Assembly (NCBI GenBank): GCA_016839655.1
Contig: JAEOTW010000271.1
Span: 1-27,975 of the forward strand
Length of the DNA: 27,975 bases
DNA from: Promethearchaeota archaeon
GTDB lineage: Archaea; Asgardarchaeota; Lokiarchaeia; Sigynarchaeales; SOKP01
Direction: 5' to 3'
Positions 7,594 through 15,522 of this stretch are shown here, piece after piece; the first letter of the stretch is position 1, and the number at the start of each line of letters is the position of its first letter. The notes beneath the pieces were generated by a model that saw only the letters and a program-made list of their open reading frames with translations, was not told the DNA's origin and searched no databases. Position numbers and translations under genes: made by a program.

Positions 7594-7818
7594 TCATTTC
7601 TCAAAATTTAATTGATAATAAAATCCTTCATTTTTGAGAATTTTCAAAATACCGTTCTTTCTATAGATATTGAAGAGCTTCTTAACTTCAGAAGGAGGTA
7701 TACCATTATTTTCAGCTATAATTTCAATCATAAATTTAGGAAATTTCTTATAGCTTTTTTGTAAAGAGTGAAGTGCTTCCAAAAATCTATCGGAATAATC
7801 AATTTCTGATATGACCAT
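7594..7818 (-). CDS. Small protein, possible winged-helix regulator
   Basis: 74 residues from ATG 7818 (77 from TTG 7827). The protein is mostly helical: FLEALHSLQKSYKKFPKFMIEIIAENN, then a possible recognition helix PPSEVKKLFNIYRKNG and a beta-like tail (ILKILKNEGFYYQLNF), compatible with a minimal winged helix. I do not recognise the family. A GAGG lies just before ATG 7818. The promoter is unusually clear: a CCTTTAAATATA-type BRE/TATA box (plus-strand 7901-7912) with a perfect 25-nt inverted repeat just downstream of it. This is consistent with tight repression, perhaps autoregulation. DNA binding by the product is inferred only from size, helix pattern and this arrangement. Confidence 0.6.
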   Translation of the reverse strand: MVISEIDYSDRFLEALHSLQKSYKKFPKFMIEIIAENNGIPPSEVKKLFNIYRKNGILKILKNEGFYYQLNFEK

Positions 7819-7866
7819 TTTCCTCAACTCTTATCGTTAGAAAATAATTTTGTTTTAATACTTATA

Positions 7867-7891
7867 ATACTCTTAATTCTATTAAGAGTAT
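7867..7891. promoter_or_regulatory. Perfect palindromic operator candidate
   Basis: Arms ATACTCTTAAT and ATTAAGAGTAT are perfect reverse complements (11 bp) around the spacer TCT. On the minus strand the palindrome starts about 10 nt after the TATA box at 7901-7912 and covers the expected transcription start. This is the typical place for an archaeal repressor to block RNA polymerase. It is not followed by a T tract in either direction, so a terminator is less likely. Confidence 0.6.
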
Positions 7892-7900
7892 GATATATCG

Positions 7901-7912
7901 TATATTTAAAGG
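7901..7912 (-). promoter_or_regulatory. BRE/TATA box for the 7594-7818 gene
   Basis: The minus strand reads CCTTTAAATATA, matching a purine/C-containing BRE next to an archaeal TATA element. The expected start, about 25 nt downstream, falls inside the palindrome at 7867-7891. Confidence 0.55.
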
Positions 7913-7994
7913 TTAGTATAAACAATAGTTAATGTAGTGATAAAGTGTCACATCAGTCATATAATGTTTAATCTGCTTATTATATAACTTATTC

Positions 7995-8009
7995 AAAAAC
8001 CTAGTTTTT
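7995..8009 (-). terminator. Possible terminator after the CDF-like gene
   Basis: A 6-bp inverted repeat (AAAAAC / GTTTTT, spacer CTA) overlaps the stop codon of the CDF-like gene and gives a T run on the minus strand (GGTTTTTG). The signal is short and weak. Confidence 0.3.
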
Positions 8010-9880
8010 TAGGGATAGTCAATTAATTTGTATTTTTCTAATATTTCTAACTTTCTCAATTTTATACTGTCAAAACCTAGTTGCTGTTCAAAGAAGAAAT
8101 CAAAAGGATCTTTAAGGTCTTTTAGAATTTCTTGAGAGTAAAGATGTTCATAAAAAAATCTACCTTTTTCAGTCAAATTAAGAGTTCCTTGTTTTGATAT
8201 TGATAAATAGTTCTCATTCAGTAAATCATTTATAACTGTTTTAATACCATTTTCTTTAAATAAGTATAAACCAAAAGAGGCAAACTCAGAGTAGACTTCT
8301 TCTCCTTTATTTAAGGACTTTTGAAAATATACAGAGAGTTGTTCAGGAGTTAATTCCAAACTTGAATTATCATTATACACGGAAAGTATCCATTTTGTTA
8401 TATATTCACTGTAATTCTTTTCATATTTCATCTGGAATTTTTCAAATTCAATTTCTTCTTCTTTCGAGGTAATCAGCTCACGAATTATTTCAATAACTTC
8501 TTTAAATATGAGAAAACAAACAAAAATTGCAATTATTGGATCGAAATAATGAAATAATGGTAATCCTAAGGCTGTTCCTAGACTTGATAAAAGAGCACCT
8601 ATAATGATACTAATAGATAATATAATATTTACTTTAGAATCTATGGCGCTCGCAATTAATGAAGTGTTCCTATTTTTTTTTCCTACAAAGTTTTTTAATG
8701 TGCGTAAGTAAGTATTTAGAAATACAGATACTATAGCGATTATCACGATATATAGCACATTAGAAATGGGGGCAGGAACAAAAACTAGACTTTGAATTGA
8801 ATTTATGATAATAGAACCTCCTGTAAAAACCATTAAGCTTATAATTATTATGTTAGCTATTTTTTCTTTTTGATATTTAATCCCAATTGCTATTAAGATT
8901 ACCGCGGTGCAATCAAGAAAATTTTCAAAACCTTCTGCAAATAATGATTCTGAATTAAAAAATCCAATAACAATTTTGAGAAGGCTCAAAATAAACAAAC
9001 CTAAAAAAGACCTTATCAATACGCTATTTCTATTTAATATTTTCTTAAAATTCTTCATTTGGTTATTTAAATCTTCATTCCAAAATTTAGCTTGTTTTAT
9101 ACCAGATTCATTTAGGTAGACTTCATTATTTTCAATATCTGCAAAACCAAGAGCACAAAGTGAATATATGCTCGATTTTGCTGTTTTTTCATCAAAATAA
9201 ACGTTTTTTGTAAAGAGGTTAAATATACCATTGATTTGCTTTTTTAATTCCTTAAATCCTAAGCGATTATTATCTTGTTTTCTTAAATAATATAATGCTG
9301 CATATTCTATTCTATTAATAGGAAAAATTTCGTACTTTCTTCTGTGAGAAACTACTGCGACTATTCTAATTAAAGAGTTTATAGTCAGTAAAACCATGCA
9401 AATCAAAGATATATAAAAAATAAAACTAAACTCAATTAAAAGGATGGTTTGATTAAGTGTTTGAAGAAATATGGCTAATAATATGTAAAAATAAACAAAG
9501 GCTAAATAAAAGCTAAGTAAACTCCTATATACTTCTTTTATGTGAAATTGCTTGAAAAGAGTATTAAACCCTTTTGTTAAATAATGTCCTACAAAAAAAA
9601 GAGACATAATAGTTAAAGAAAAACTCCAGAGAAAACTCCCTGTAATTAAAAATTCTATTAATATAAGGGAAATAGAGAGGCTGAAATAGATAGAAAGAAC
9701 TTTTTTAGTATCTAAATCCCAATTTAAAATATGAGTAAGAATATGAGCAAAATTTAATACAACCGCTATAGTGACTAAGAAACTGAAAAAGATTGAATTA
9801 AACAAAAGATATTCAATGAAGTAAATTGAAGTTAAGATAATTCCTAAGCCTATGCCAATGAAAAAGAATTTCCAGTTCAT
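8009..9880 (-). CDS. Cation-diffusion-facilitator-like membrane protein fused to winged-helix-like domains
   Basis: 623 residues. An N-terminal block of about six hydrophobic segments (1-178) is followed by a soluble winged-helix-like region (about 185-268; INRIEYAALYYLRKQ, a CALGFADIENNEVYLNESG wing). A CDF-type membrane domain follows (about 286-470), then a second soluble region (about 505-585) with the winged-helix-like ending DLLNENYLSISKQGTLNLTEKG. The CDF match rests on SLLKIVIGFFNSESLFAEG plus FENFLD, on FTGGSIIINSIQSL, and on LIASAIDSKVN. The metal-site pairs, normally H/DxxxD, read E319xxxD323 and D414xxxN418, so one acidic ligand is Asn. Zn or Mn transport is therefore uncertain, and the protein may sense ions rather than carry them. 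It starts 31 nt after the M29 peptidase gene, so it is probably co-transcribed. Confidence 0.75.
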   Translation of the reverse strand: MNWKFFFIGIGLGIILTSIYFIEYLLFNSIFFSFLVTIAVVLNFAHILTHILNWDLDTKKVLSIYFSLSISLILIEFLITGSFLWSFSLTIMSLFFVGHYLTKGFNTLFKQFHIKEVYRSLLSFYLAFVYFYILLAIFLQTLNQTILLIEFSFIFYISLICMVLLTINSLIRIVAVVSHRRKYEIFPINRIEYAALYYLRKQDNNRLGFKELKKQINGIFNLFTKNVYFDEKTAKSSIYSLCALGFADIENNEVYLNESGIKQAKFWNEDLNNQMKNFKKILNRNSVLIRSFLGLFILSLLKIVIGFFNSESLFAEGFENFLDCTAVILIAIGIKYQKEKIANIIIISLMVFTGGSIIINSIQSLVFVPAPISNVLYIVIIAIVSVFLNTYLRTLKNFVGKKNRNTSLIASAIDSKVNIILSISIIIGALLSSLGTALGLPLFHYFDPIIAIFVCFLIFKEVIEIIRELITSKEEEIEFEKFQMKYEKNYSEYITKWILSVYNDNSSLELTPEQLSVYFQKSLNKGEEVYSEFASFGLYLFKENGIKTVINDLLNENYLSISKQGTLNLTEKGRFFYEHLYSQEILKDLKDPFDFFFEQQLGFDSIKLRKLEILEKYKLIDYP

Positions 9881-9911
9881 ATTTCTAACAAGTTAACTTA
9901 TCCACTATAAA

Positions 9912-11177
9912 TTATACTTCAAAAGCCCATTCTCCATTTCTCATTACTGGTTCCAAAGATCCGTCTTCTAATACACCATCAACATTCATATCTCTCGAAC
10001 CAATCATAACATCAAGATGAATAAGGCTTTGATTTCCGCCTGCAGCCATGAATTCTTCCTCCGTCATTTCATCACCATTTTTTAATGAATCTCTGTACCC
10101 TTGACCTAAGGCGATATGATTTGAGGCATTTTCATCAATTAAAATATTATAAAAAAGTAATCCCATCTGTGATATCGGAGAACTATTTGGAACCAAAGCA
10201 ATTTCCCCTATATTTCGAGCTCCTTCATCAGTATCAATAATTGATTGTATCATGTCATTACCAATTTTAGCTTCTGCTTCAACAATTTTCCCTTCTGAAA
10301 ACTTAAAAACACAATCCTCTATAATTTTACCTTGATAAAAAACTGGTCTTGTAGTTTTAACTACCCCCTCAACTCGATCTTTATGTGGAAGCGTATAAAT
10401 TTCTTCAGTAGGTAAATTTGCTGTAAAATCAATTCCATTTAGTGTCTTTACACTCCCACCGGTCCAGATATGATTCTTAGGTAATCCTACTGTTAGATCC
10501 GTTTCTGCAGAAGTTAATTTTAATGCGTTATACTGTTTCTGATCTAAATAATTACATCGTTTATGAAGGGCTTCATCATGTTTTTGCCAAGCAGAAATTG
10601 GATTGTCTTTATCGATACGACAAATTTTAAAAATAACATCCCACAATTTCTGCATTCTCTCATTTGAAGGAATGTTAGGAAATAATTTGTCTGCCCAAGC
10701 TTTAGTTGGTGCTGAAACTATTAGCCAGTTTAAAGCATTTTGAGTTATAAGATCTAATACTGGTTTGAGGTTCTTTTGTAAATTGAGTTGGAATTTTGAA
10801 ATCAATTTAGAATCTATATTACTCAATAGATCAGGATTTGAAGACATTATATGAAGATTTGCATCACCTGCTTGAGATATGTCAAGTCGTGCATCTATTC
10901 TCCATTGTGGATATTCATCAAGTGAATTTTCAGGACCATATTGAAATCGAATCAAGCGCAATTCTTCATCTCCCCATACTACATCAACCAATCGAGCACC
11001 CATTTGGTATGCTTTTTTTGTAATAACTCGTACTAGTGGAGCGACTTCAAAAGAGATTCCATCACGACTAGTTGTAGCCCCTCCAATTAGAAGTCTTTGA
11101 CCTGGTTGAAGATTTAATCCAACTTTTAGTATCACTTCGGCATATTTTTCTAAATTTTGCTCAAACTCGGACGACAT
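9912..11177 (-). CDS. M29-family metallo-aminopeptidase
   Basis: 421 residues, the usual family length (about 370-420). N-terminal features are the conserved Lys/Gly-rich start (LQPGQRLLIGGA) and MGARLVDVVWGDEEL. The two-metal site is recognisable from the family: Glu in LPTEEIYTLP (258/259), Glu325 in IGEIALVP, His354 in ASNHIALGQGY, and His387 with Asp389 in LIHLDVMIGS. All ligands are present, so an active cytosolic dimeric aminopeptidase cleaving N-terminal residues from peptides is expected (family of AmpS, PepS and aminopeptidase T). There is no signal peptide. The next gene downstream is the CDF-like protein, with a 31-nt gap. The upstream region of about 160 nt is shared with the divergent geranylgeranyl reductase gene. 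Confidence 0.92.
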   Translation of the reverse strand: MSSEFEQNLEKYAEVILKVGLNLQPGQRLLIGGATTSRDGISFEVAPLVRVITKKAYQMGARLVDVVWGDEELRLIRFQYGPENSLDEYPQWRIDARLDISQAGDANLHIMSSNPDLLSNIDSKLISKFQLNLQKNLKPVLDLITQNALNWLIVSAPTKAWADKLFPNIPSNERMQKLWDVIFKICRIDKDNPISAWQKHDEALHKRCNYLDQKQYNALKLTSAETDLTVGLPKNHIWTGGSVKTLNGIDFTANLPTEEIYTLPHKDRVEGVVKTTRPVFYQGKIIEDCVFKFSEGKIVEAEAKIGNDMIQSIIDTDEGARNIGEIALVPNSSPISQMGLLFYNILIDENASNHIALGQGYRDSLKNGDEMTEEEFMAAGGNQSLIHLDVMIGSRDMNVDGVLEDGSLEPVMRNGEWAFEV

Positions 11178-11311
11178 TTCCTTTCAACTCACTATTTATT
11201 TTAAAATTAAGATTGCCTATTTAATTACATTTATAAAGAATTTAATTAAAATAATACTCTTTTCTTCTCATTTTATAATATTCTTACTATTAATATAATA
11301 TAATCAAATAC

Positions 11312-11319
11312 TTTTATTA
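11312..11319 (+). promoter_or_regulatory. TATA box for the geranylgeranyl reductase gene
   Basis: TTTTATTA is centred about 26 nt before ATG 11342, fitting a leaderless archaeal transcript. The surrounding AT-rich sequence makes the exact box uncertain. Confidence 0.4.
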
Positions 11320-11341
11320 ATCATTTAAAGGATGGATATTC

Positions 11342-12580
11342 ATGGTCTATGATTTGATTATTGTTGGAGGCGGACCAGGTGGGGCTACCGCGGCAAAAAT
11401 TGCAGCAGAACATGGTGTAAACGTTTTATTGCTTGAAGCGGGCAAGGAAGGACGGTATAAATGTTGTGCAGGGGGCATTCCAGTCACGAATGAGGAGTTT
11501 ACCCCGATTCCCAAGGGTGTTGGTGAACGTGAAATTACGGGTGGAGTTATAGTCACTCCTAAAAATGGACCTATGGAATTTGATACCACGGTAGAAAAAG
11601 ATAAGGGATTCTGTATGTTTCGTACAGATTTCGATAAATACCTTATAAATATTGCACAAGATGCTGGTACAGAGGTAATTTACCAATTTCGAGCAAAAGA
11701 AATTGAGGTCAATAGTGAAAGTGTTCTTGTAAAAGGTCCAGAAGAGTATCGAAGTAAATGTGTAATTCTTGCAACTGGTCTTGGTGGAGCACGTCTCCAA
11801 CGAAGTCTTGGAATGGAAGTCCCATCTATGATTAGTGGAATACAAGCAGAATTTGATATTCCTGAATCTGCTATTACTGAACAATTTGGTAACCGAGTTT
11901 GGGAATTCTTCGATCGTACCATAAGTGAACATGGTATCGCATGGGCTTTTCCTAAACGGGAAGCGGTAAGTATTGGTATATTAGGCAAAAATATAAAAAA
12001 AAGGGATTTTAAATCCTTTCTCCGTCATCCACTCATTAAGGATAAAATTGAAGGTAGAGAAATGAAGGTGTTTGGATGTCATAAGATCTGGGCAGCACCT
12101 ATTCCCGATCGATTGATTAACAAACCATATCGTGAACGAGTTATGGTTATCGGAGATGCATGTGGTACAGCGGATCCGATTTTATATGAAGGGATCTATC
12201 AAGCTCGATTATCTGGTAAAATTGCGGCTGAAACTTTTTGTAAAGCTTATGAAGAAGAGGATTTTGGAGAAAAAAGTCTGATTCGATACCACCTTCTACT
12301 TTTAAAAAAGCTTTATGACGAAGAATTAAGATATTCATATCGAATTCATACCCTTTTATATCATAGTGGGCTTTTAGAAACAATTATCGATGCAGCGTAT
12401 TCGATGGCACAAGAGGATCCTGAGATTATGCAATCAATAATTGCACTATTTACAAGAAGTCAATCCAGAAAACACATTTGGAAAATAATTTTATCCCAAA
12501 AAAGGAAATTAATTAAATATTTGGGGATTTCAAATAGTATACGGTTAATTCCAACACTTATTCGTGCTTTCAGGATTTAA
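11342..12580 (+). CDS. Geranylgeranyl reductase family FAD-dependent oxidoreductase
   Basis: 412 residues. The N-terminal Rossmann motif is GGGPGGATAA (residues 9-18), followed by the Glu of LLLEAG. A conserved Cys-Gly pair follows (KCCAGGIP, Cys41/42), typical of the family. The second FAD-binding motif is GDACGTADPILYEGI (271-285), then a helical C-terminus that closes the lipid cavity. Archaeal members saturate the geranylgeranyl chains of membrane lipids (digeranylgeranylglycerophospholipid reductase), and this is the most likely role; related members act on other prenyl compounds. In the stretches I looked at, the gene is visibly more GC-rich than its neighbours. It is monocistronic and divergent from the M29 peptidase. 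Confidence 0.9.
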   Translation: MVYDLIIVGGGPGGATAAKIAAEHGVNVLLLEAGKEGRYKCCAGGIPVTNEEFTPIPKGVGEREITGGVIVTPKNGPMEFDTTVEKDKGFCMFRTDFDKYLINIAQDAGTEVIYQFRAKEIEVNSESVLVKGPEEYRSKCVILATGLGGARLQRSLGMEVPSMISGIQAEFDIPESAITEQFGNRVWEFFDRTISEHGIAWAFPKREAVSIGILGKNIKKRDFKSFLRHPLIKDKIEGREMKVFGCHKIWAAPIPDRLINKPYRERVMVIGDACGTADPILYEGIYQARLSGKIAAETFCKAYEEEDFGEKSLIRYHLLLLKKLYDEELRYSYRIHTLLYHSGLLETIIDAAYSMAQEDPEIMQSIIALFTRSQSRKHIWKIILSQKRKLIKYLGISNSIRLIPTLIRAFRI

Positions 12581-12737
12581 TTTTCCAATAATAATATTGA
12601 TTTTTTGAATTTTCTCCTTAAAAATTTTAATTAAAGTTCTCTTACTTTCTGTTAGGTTCGAACTTTCCTTAGAGTTACACAGTAAAAACTAAATAACGAA
12701 TCGATTAGTTACTTAAAATAACAAAAAGCATAAAAAA

Positions 12738-13523
12738 ATGGAGAAAGTCATGCAAGAACTAGAAATGGAAAATATGTATCAGAAAGCCTATATTCGAGTT
12801 AAATGTTTTAAGGGCTTATTTACACACGATATTTCAAATTTGTTCCATACGATTAGCAATTCACTAGAGTTATGTCAAATGCTCTTAAAAGAAGGAATAG
12901 AAACAGAAGAAATTTTGGAATATTTTAAATTAATTGAAGAACAGATAAATCGAGGAAAGAAGTTAGTGAAAAATATTAGAAACCTCTCCGAATTAGAAGA
13001 ATCTGAAATGCCCTTAGAGCCAATAGATCTTTTTGAAACTCTTAAAAATGCAGTTCATTATATTAGAACCAATTTTTCAAATAGAATTGTACATATTGAG
13101 ATAAACTCTGAAACTGAAGAAACCTGTGTACTTGCTAATGAATTACTACTGGATGTCTTTGAGAATATTCTGATGAATTCAATTGTCTATAATAGAAATA
13201 ACAAGGTCTATATTGATGTTTCAATAACAGAAGTTATGGAACTCAGAAGCCATTTCATTCAGTTAGAATTTAAAGATAATGGGATCGGAATAGATGATAC
13301 AAGAAAAAAAGAAATTCTTCAAGAAAATCCCAGAAAAAGCAAAAATTCTAGAGGTATGGGTCTCGGACTATCGCTTGCTGCTAAATTAATTGACTTATAT
13401 GAAGGGAAGATGTGGATTGAAGATCGAATAAAAGGGGAGTCTTCTAAGGGAAGCAATTTTGTGATTTTAATTCCAAAAACAACTCAATCAGAATTGACTT
13501 TTTATGCTTTTCAAGAAACTTAA
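12738..13523 (+). CDS. Soluble histidine kinase without sensor domain
   Basis: 261 residues. The dimerisation/phosphoacceptor helices start near residue 20, with His30 in FTHDISNLFHTISNSLEL as the probable phosphorylated His. The ATPase domain has its motifs in order: N box at NILMNSIVYN (143-152), G1 DNGIGI (180-185) and G2 GMGLGLSLAA (206-215). There is no transmembrane segment or PAS/GAF domain, so the input must come from a partner or from the very short N-terminus. It lies 37 nt before the RHH-receiver regulator, an obvious partner, and the two form a two-gene unit. Archaeal kinases often pair with unusual regulators, as here. It uses an ATG start. Confidence 0.9.
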   Translation: MEKVMQELEMENMYQKAYIRVKCFKGLFTHDISNLFHTISNSLELCQMLLKEGIETEEILEYFKLIEEQINRGKKLVKNIRNLSELEESEMPLEPIDLFETLKNAVHYIRTNFSNRIVHIEINSETEETCVLANELLLDVFENILMNSIVYNRNNKVYIDVSITEVMELRSHFIQLEFKDNGIGIDDTRKKEILQENPRKSKNSRGMGLGLSLAAKLIDLYEGKMWIEDRIKGESSKGSNFVILIPKTTQSELTFYAFQET

Positions 13524-13548
13524 AACAAATTAAAGAAAAACAAAAAAA

Positions 13549-13554
13549 AGGTGA
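13549..13554 (+). promoter_or_regulatory. Shine-Dalgarno site that points to a non-AUG start
   Basis: AGGTGA contains the in-frame TGA that closes the upstream frame, so no start lies before it. Six nt downstream is ATT (13561), with in-frame ATA 13555 and ATT 13558 closer. The nearest ATG/GTG/TTG in frame is GTG 13612, which has no SD. Confidence 0.55.
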
Positions 13555-13560
13555 ATAATT

Positions 13561-14388
13561 ATTAGCCAAATTAGTAAAAAAGTAAAGAAGGATATTAAAT
13601 GGTATTCTTATGTGGATCCCTATCTAGACGCTAAATTAAAAGAATTCATGGAAGAATTTAAAATTAAAAACCAGGCTAAGCTCATACGGACTTTTGTCAA
13701 TAACACCATTGATTATATTAATACTGTCTTTCAGAAAAAACCTTTAAATGGCCCAACCACTTATGATGAAGAATATCTCAATGATTATATCAAAAAAGCT
13801 ATTGATACTTATGAATTAGATAACGGATTTCATGAAGAATTAAAGCAGAAACTCTCCCCTCTTAAACTCGCAATATTAATGTTGGAAAAACATCTTAAAG
13901 ATCCCGGAGCCTTGTTAGAAACGATCGATAGTATTCAAAAAGCTCTTAAAGATCTTGAAGATTCTGTGACTCAACATTTTGAGAAACCGAAATTAGTACG
14001 ATTCGTGAAGAAAATCGATATCTTATACATAGAGGATAGTGAATTAGAACGAAAGACTATAGATACATATTTTAGAACACAGGGAAAGAATATCAAAACG
14101 GTAGAAACCTCAGATGAGGGATTATATTTATTGAAAACATTGACTCCCAAAGTCATTTTAGTTGATATTAATTTGAAAACAAGTAATATTAATGGAGATG
14201 AATTTTGTAGGATTTTGAAATCTCATGGTGAGTATAGTTCTATCCCTGTAATTTTAATATCAGCTGTTGTAGCGAAAACCAGAAAACAAGAAATTTTAAA
14301 TAAAACAGGCGCAGATCATATCATATTCAAACCTATAGGGAACTTATCTGATTTACATATCCTGTTCAAATATTTAAAGCAATATTAA
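13561..14388 (+). CDS. RHH-receiver response regulator with probable non-AUG start
   Basis: 275 residues if started at ATT 13561, or 258 from GTG 13612. The N-terminus looks like a ribbon-helix-helix DNA-binding fold: strand IKWYSYVDPYL, helix DAKLKEFMEEFK, then KNQAKLIRTFVNNTIDYI. The strand is only complete with the upstream extension. A helical hairpin follows (KQKLSPLKLAILMLEK and ETIDSIQKALKDLEDSV), which resembles a kinase dimerisation hairpin without the His. The receiver domain is C-terminal: Glu141/Asp142 acidic pair, Asp185 phosphoacceptor (VILVDIN), Ser217 and Lys240 (numbering from the GTG). The order is reversed from usual regulators, where the receiver is N-terminal. The kinase at 12738 is its probable partner. 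A T-rich tract follows the stop. Confidence 0.8.
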   Translation: MSQISKKVKKDIKWYSYVDPYLDAKLKEFMEEFKIKNQAKLIRTFVNNTIDYINTVFQKKPLNGPTTYDEEYLNDYIKKAIDTYELDNGFHEELKQKLSPLKLAILMLEKHLKDPGALLETIDSIQKALKDLEDSVTQHFEKPKLVRFVKKIDILYIEDSELERKTIDTYFRTQGKNIKTVETSDEGLYLLKTLTPKVILVDINLKTSNINGDEFCRILKSHGEYSSIPVILISAVVAKTRKQEILNKTGADHIIFKPIGNLSDLHILFKYLKQY

Positions 14389-14391
14389 AAC

Positions 14392-14411
14392 ATTTTTTTC
14401 TTTTTTTTTAC
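14392..14411 (+). terminator. Poly-T terminator after the two-component genes
   Basis: The T tracts after the stop at 14388 (ATTTTTTTC, then TTTTTTTTTA) match the oligo-T terminators of archaea. They mark the end of the kinase/regulator unit and separate it from the convergent gene at 14430. Confidence 0.6.
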
Positions 14412-14429
14412 TTTATTAAAATCTAACTT

Positions 14430-15356
14430 TTACTTGGGATTATATCCAGAGTAGTTTATTTTTAGTTCTGTAAATAAAGGGATTAAAAACTCATGATAAA
14501 AATTAGTGAAATGTAACAATTTTCCTAAGTATAAATGGAGGAATTTTATTACTTCGTAATTTACTTTATCAATATCAATGAAACTATGCTCTTTTTCAAT
14601 TTTTATTTTGTTTAGATTCAAAGGTGCTAATTGTTCAAGGAGTAGATAACGTATGAATTGAGTAAATGCATCCTGTACTAATTTTTCTTCCTCCTCACTT
14701 AATTCATACACTTCATGAGATATTTTATTTCTCAATTCTCCTACATTGTTTAACAAAACTTCTAGATTCTTCGATAAATTCAATTCCTCAATTTTTTGTG
14801 CGACTGTTTTGTTATCTGAATCTTCAATCTGAGAATCCAAATAACTTATAAGATTAGAAAAGAAATGAATCAAAAATTTGAATGAATCTACAGATTTATT
14901 CTCCTTCCATTGGTTATAGGATGTACTCCATTGAGCTAGATTAACTTTATCCAAAGCATCTTTAATATTTTTTTTAATATTATCAGTCTTTTCCAAGAAA
15001 TAATCGGAAAAATCCATATAAGGCTTTAAAAGTGGTTCATATTGGTATTTATATATATTACCAAATTCCTTAATAGCACCCAACTTCTTTATTAGAGTGG
15101 GATCTTCTACTTGTTCTTTAGTGCCTATTTCTGCGGCAAATTTAATCAGATATCTGCAATCAGGACAATACGTTACAAAAGATCCCCGAAATGAAGTGAA
15201 AGGTTTGAGTACTAGTTGATGTTTTCCATCTGGAAATTCTATCTCCTCCCCTTTACTTTCTTGCTGATCATAACTTGTTTTTTCGTAATGAAAAGATTCT
15301 GGAATAAACTTTAAACCGCAGACTGGGCATTTGACTTTTTCTCTTTTTTGGTTCAT
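14430..15356 (-). CDS. Zinc-ribbon protein with a HEPN-like RxxxxH motif
   Basis: 308 residues. An N-terminal zinc ribbon uses Cys10/Cys13 (CPVC) and Cys64/Cys67 (CPDC), with a beta-rich insert between. The rest is a long helical region. Within it, LRNKISHEVYEL contains Arg209 and His214 in an RxxxxH arrangement, the catalytic motif of HEPN ribonucleases, preceded by a helix and followed by an acidic one (SEEEEKLVQDAFTQFIRYLL). HEPN assignment rests on this motif and the helical context only, and the protein is larger than a minimal HEPN domain. It could be a nuclease, an RNA-binding regulator or a non-enzymatic HEPN relative. No antitoxin-like partner lies next to it. It is a single gene, convergent with the two-component unit. 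Confidence 0.6.
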   Translation of the reverse strand: MNQKREKVKCPVCGLKFIPESFHYEKTSYDQQESKGEEIEFPDGKHQLVLKPFTSFRGSFVTYCPDCRYLIKFAAEIGTKEQVEDPTLIKKLGAIKEFGNIYKYQYEPLLKPYMDFSDYFLEKTDNIKKNIKDALDKVNLAQWSTSYNQWKENKSVDSFKFLIHFFSNLISYLDSQIEDSDNKTVAQKIEELNLSKNLEVLLNNVGELRNKISHEVYELSEEEEKLVQDAFTQFIRYLLLEQLAPLNLNKIKIEKEHSFIDIDKVNYEVIKFLHLYLGKLLHFTNFYHEFLIPLFTELKINYSGYNPK

Positions 15357-15488
15357 TATAATTCGCTCAGTATTATCTTGCTTTAGGAAACTAAGTTACA
15401 AAATAATAAAACCTTATATTTTAGGTTTATTAATAAAAAGCTCAATTTATGAATAATTGTAAGAATCAAAATCATTTGAAATTTAAAT

Positions 15489-15511
15489 AAAAAAAAGTAT
15501 AATAAAAAAAA
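15489..15511 (-). terminator. Poly-T terminator after the PH/GRAM-like gene
   Basis: On the minus strand two T tracts (ATTTTTTTTA and CTTTTTTTTA) follow shortly after the stop at 15523, fitting an archaeal oligo-T terminator. Confidence 0.55.
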
Positions 15512-15522
15512 TTTTGATTTTA

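Noticed and set aside
11426..11932. A 168-codon minus-strand open frame inside the geranylgeranyl reductase gene
   Set aside because: It lies wholly in the antisense of a well-supported flavoprotein, and its protein is a low-complexity mix without domain signals.
15390..15440. Imperfect inverted repeat AAACCT / AGGTTT upstream of the zinc-ribbon gene
   Set aside because: Only 6 bp of stem, in very AT-rich sequence; no support for a regulatory role.
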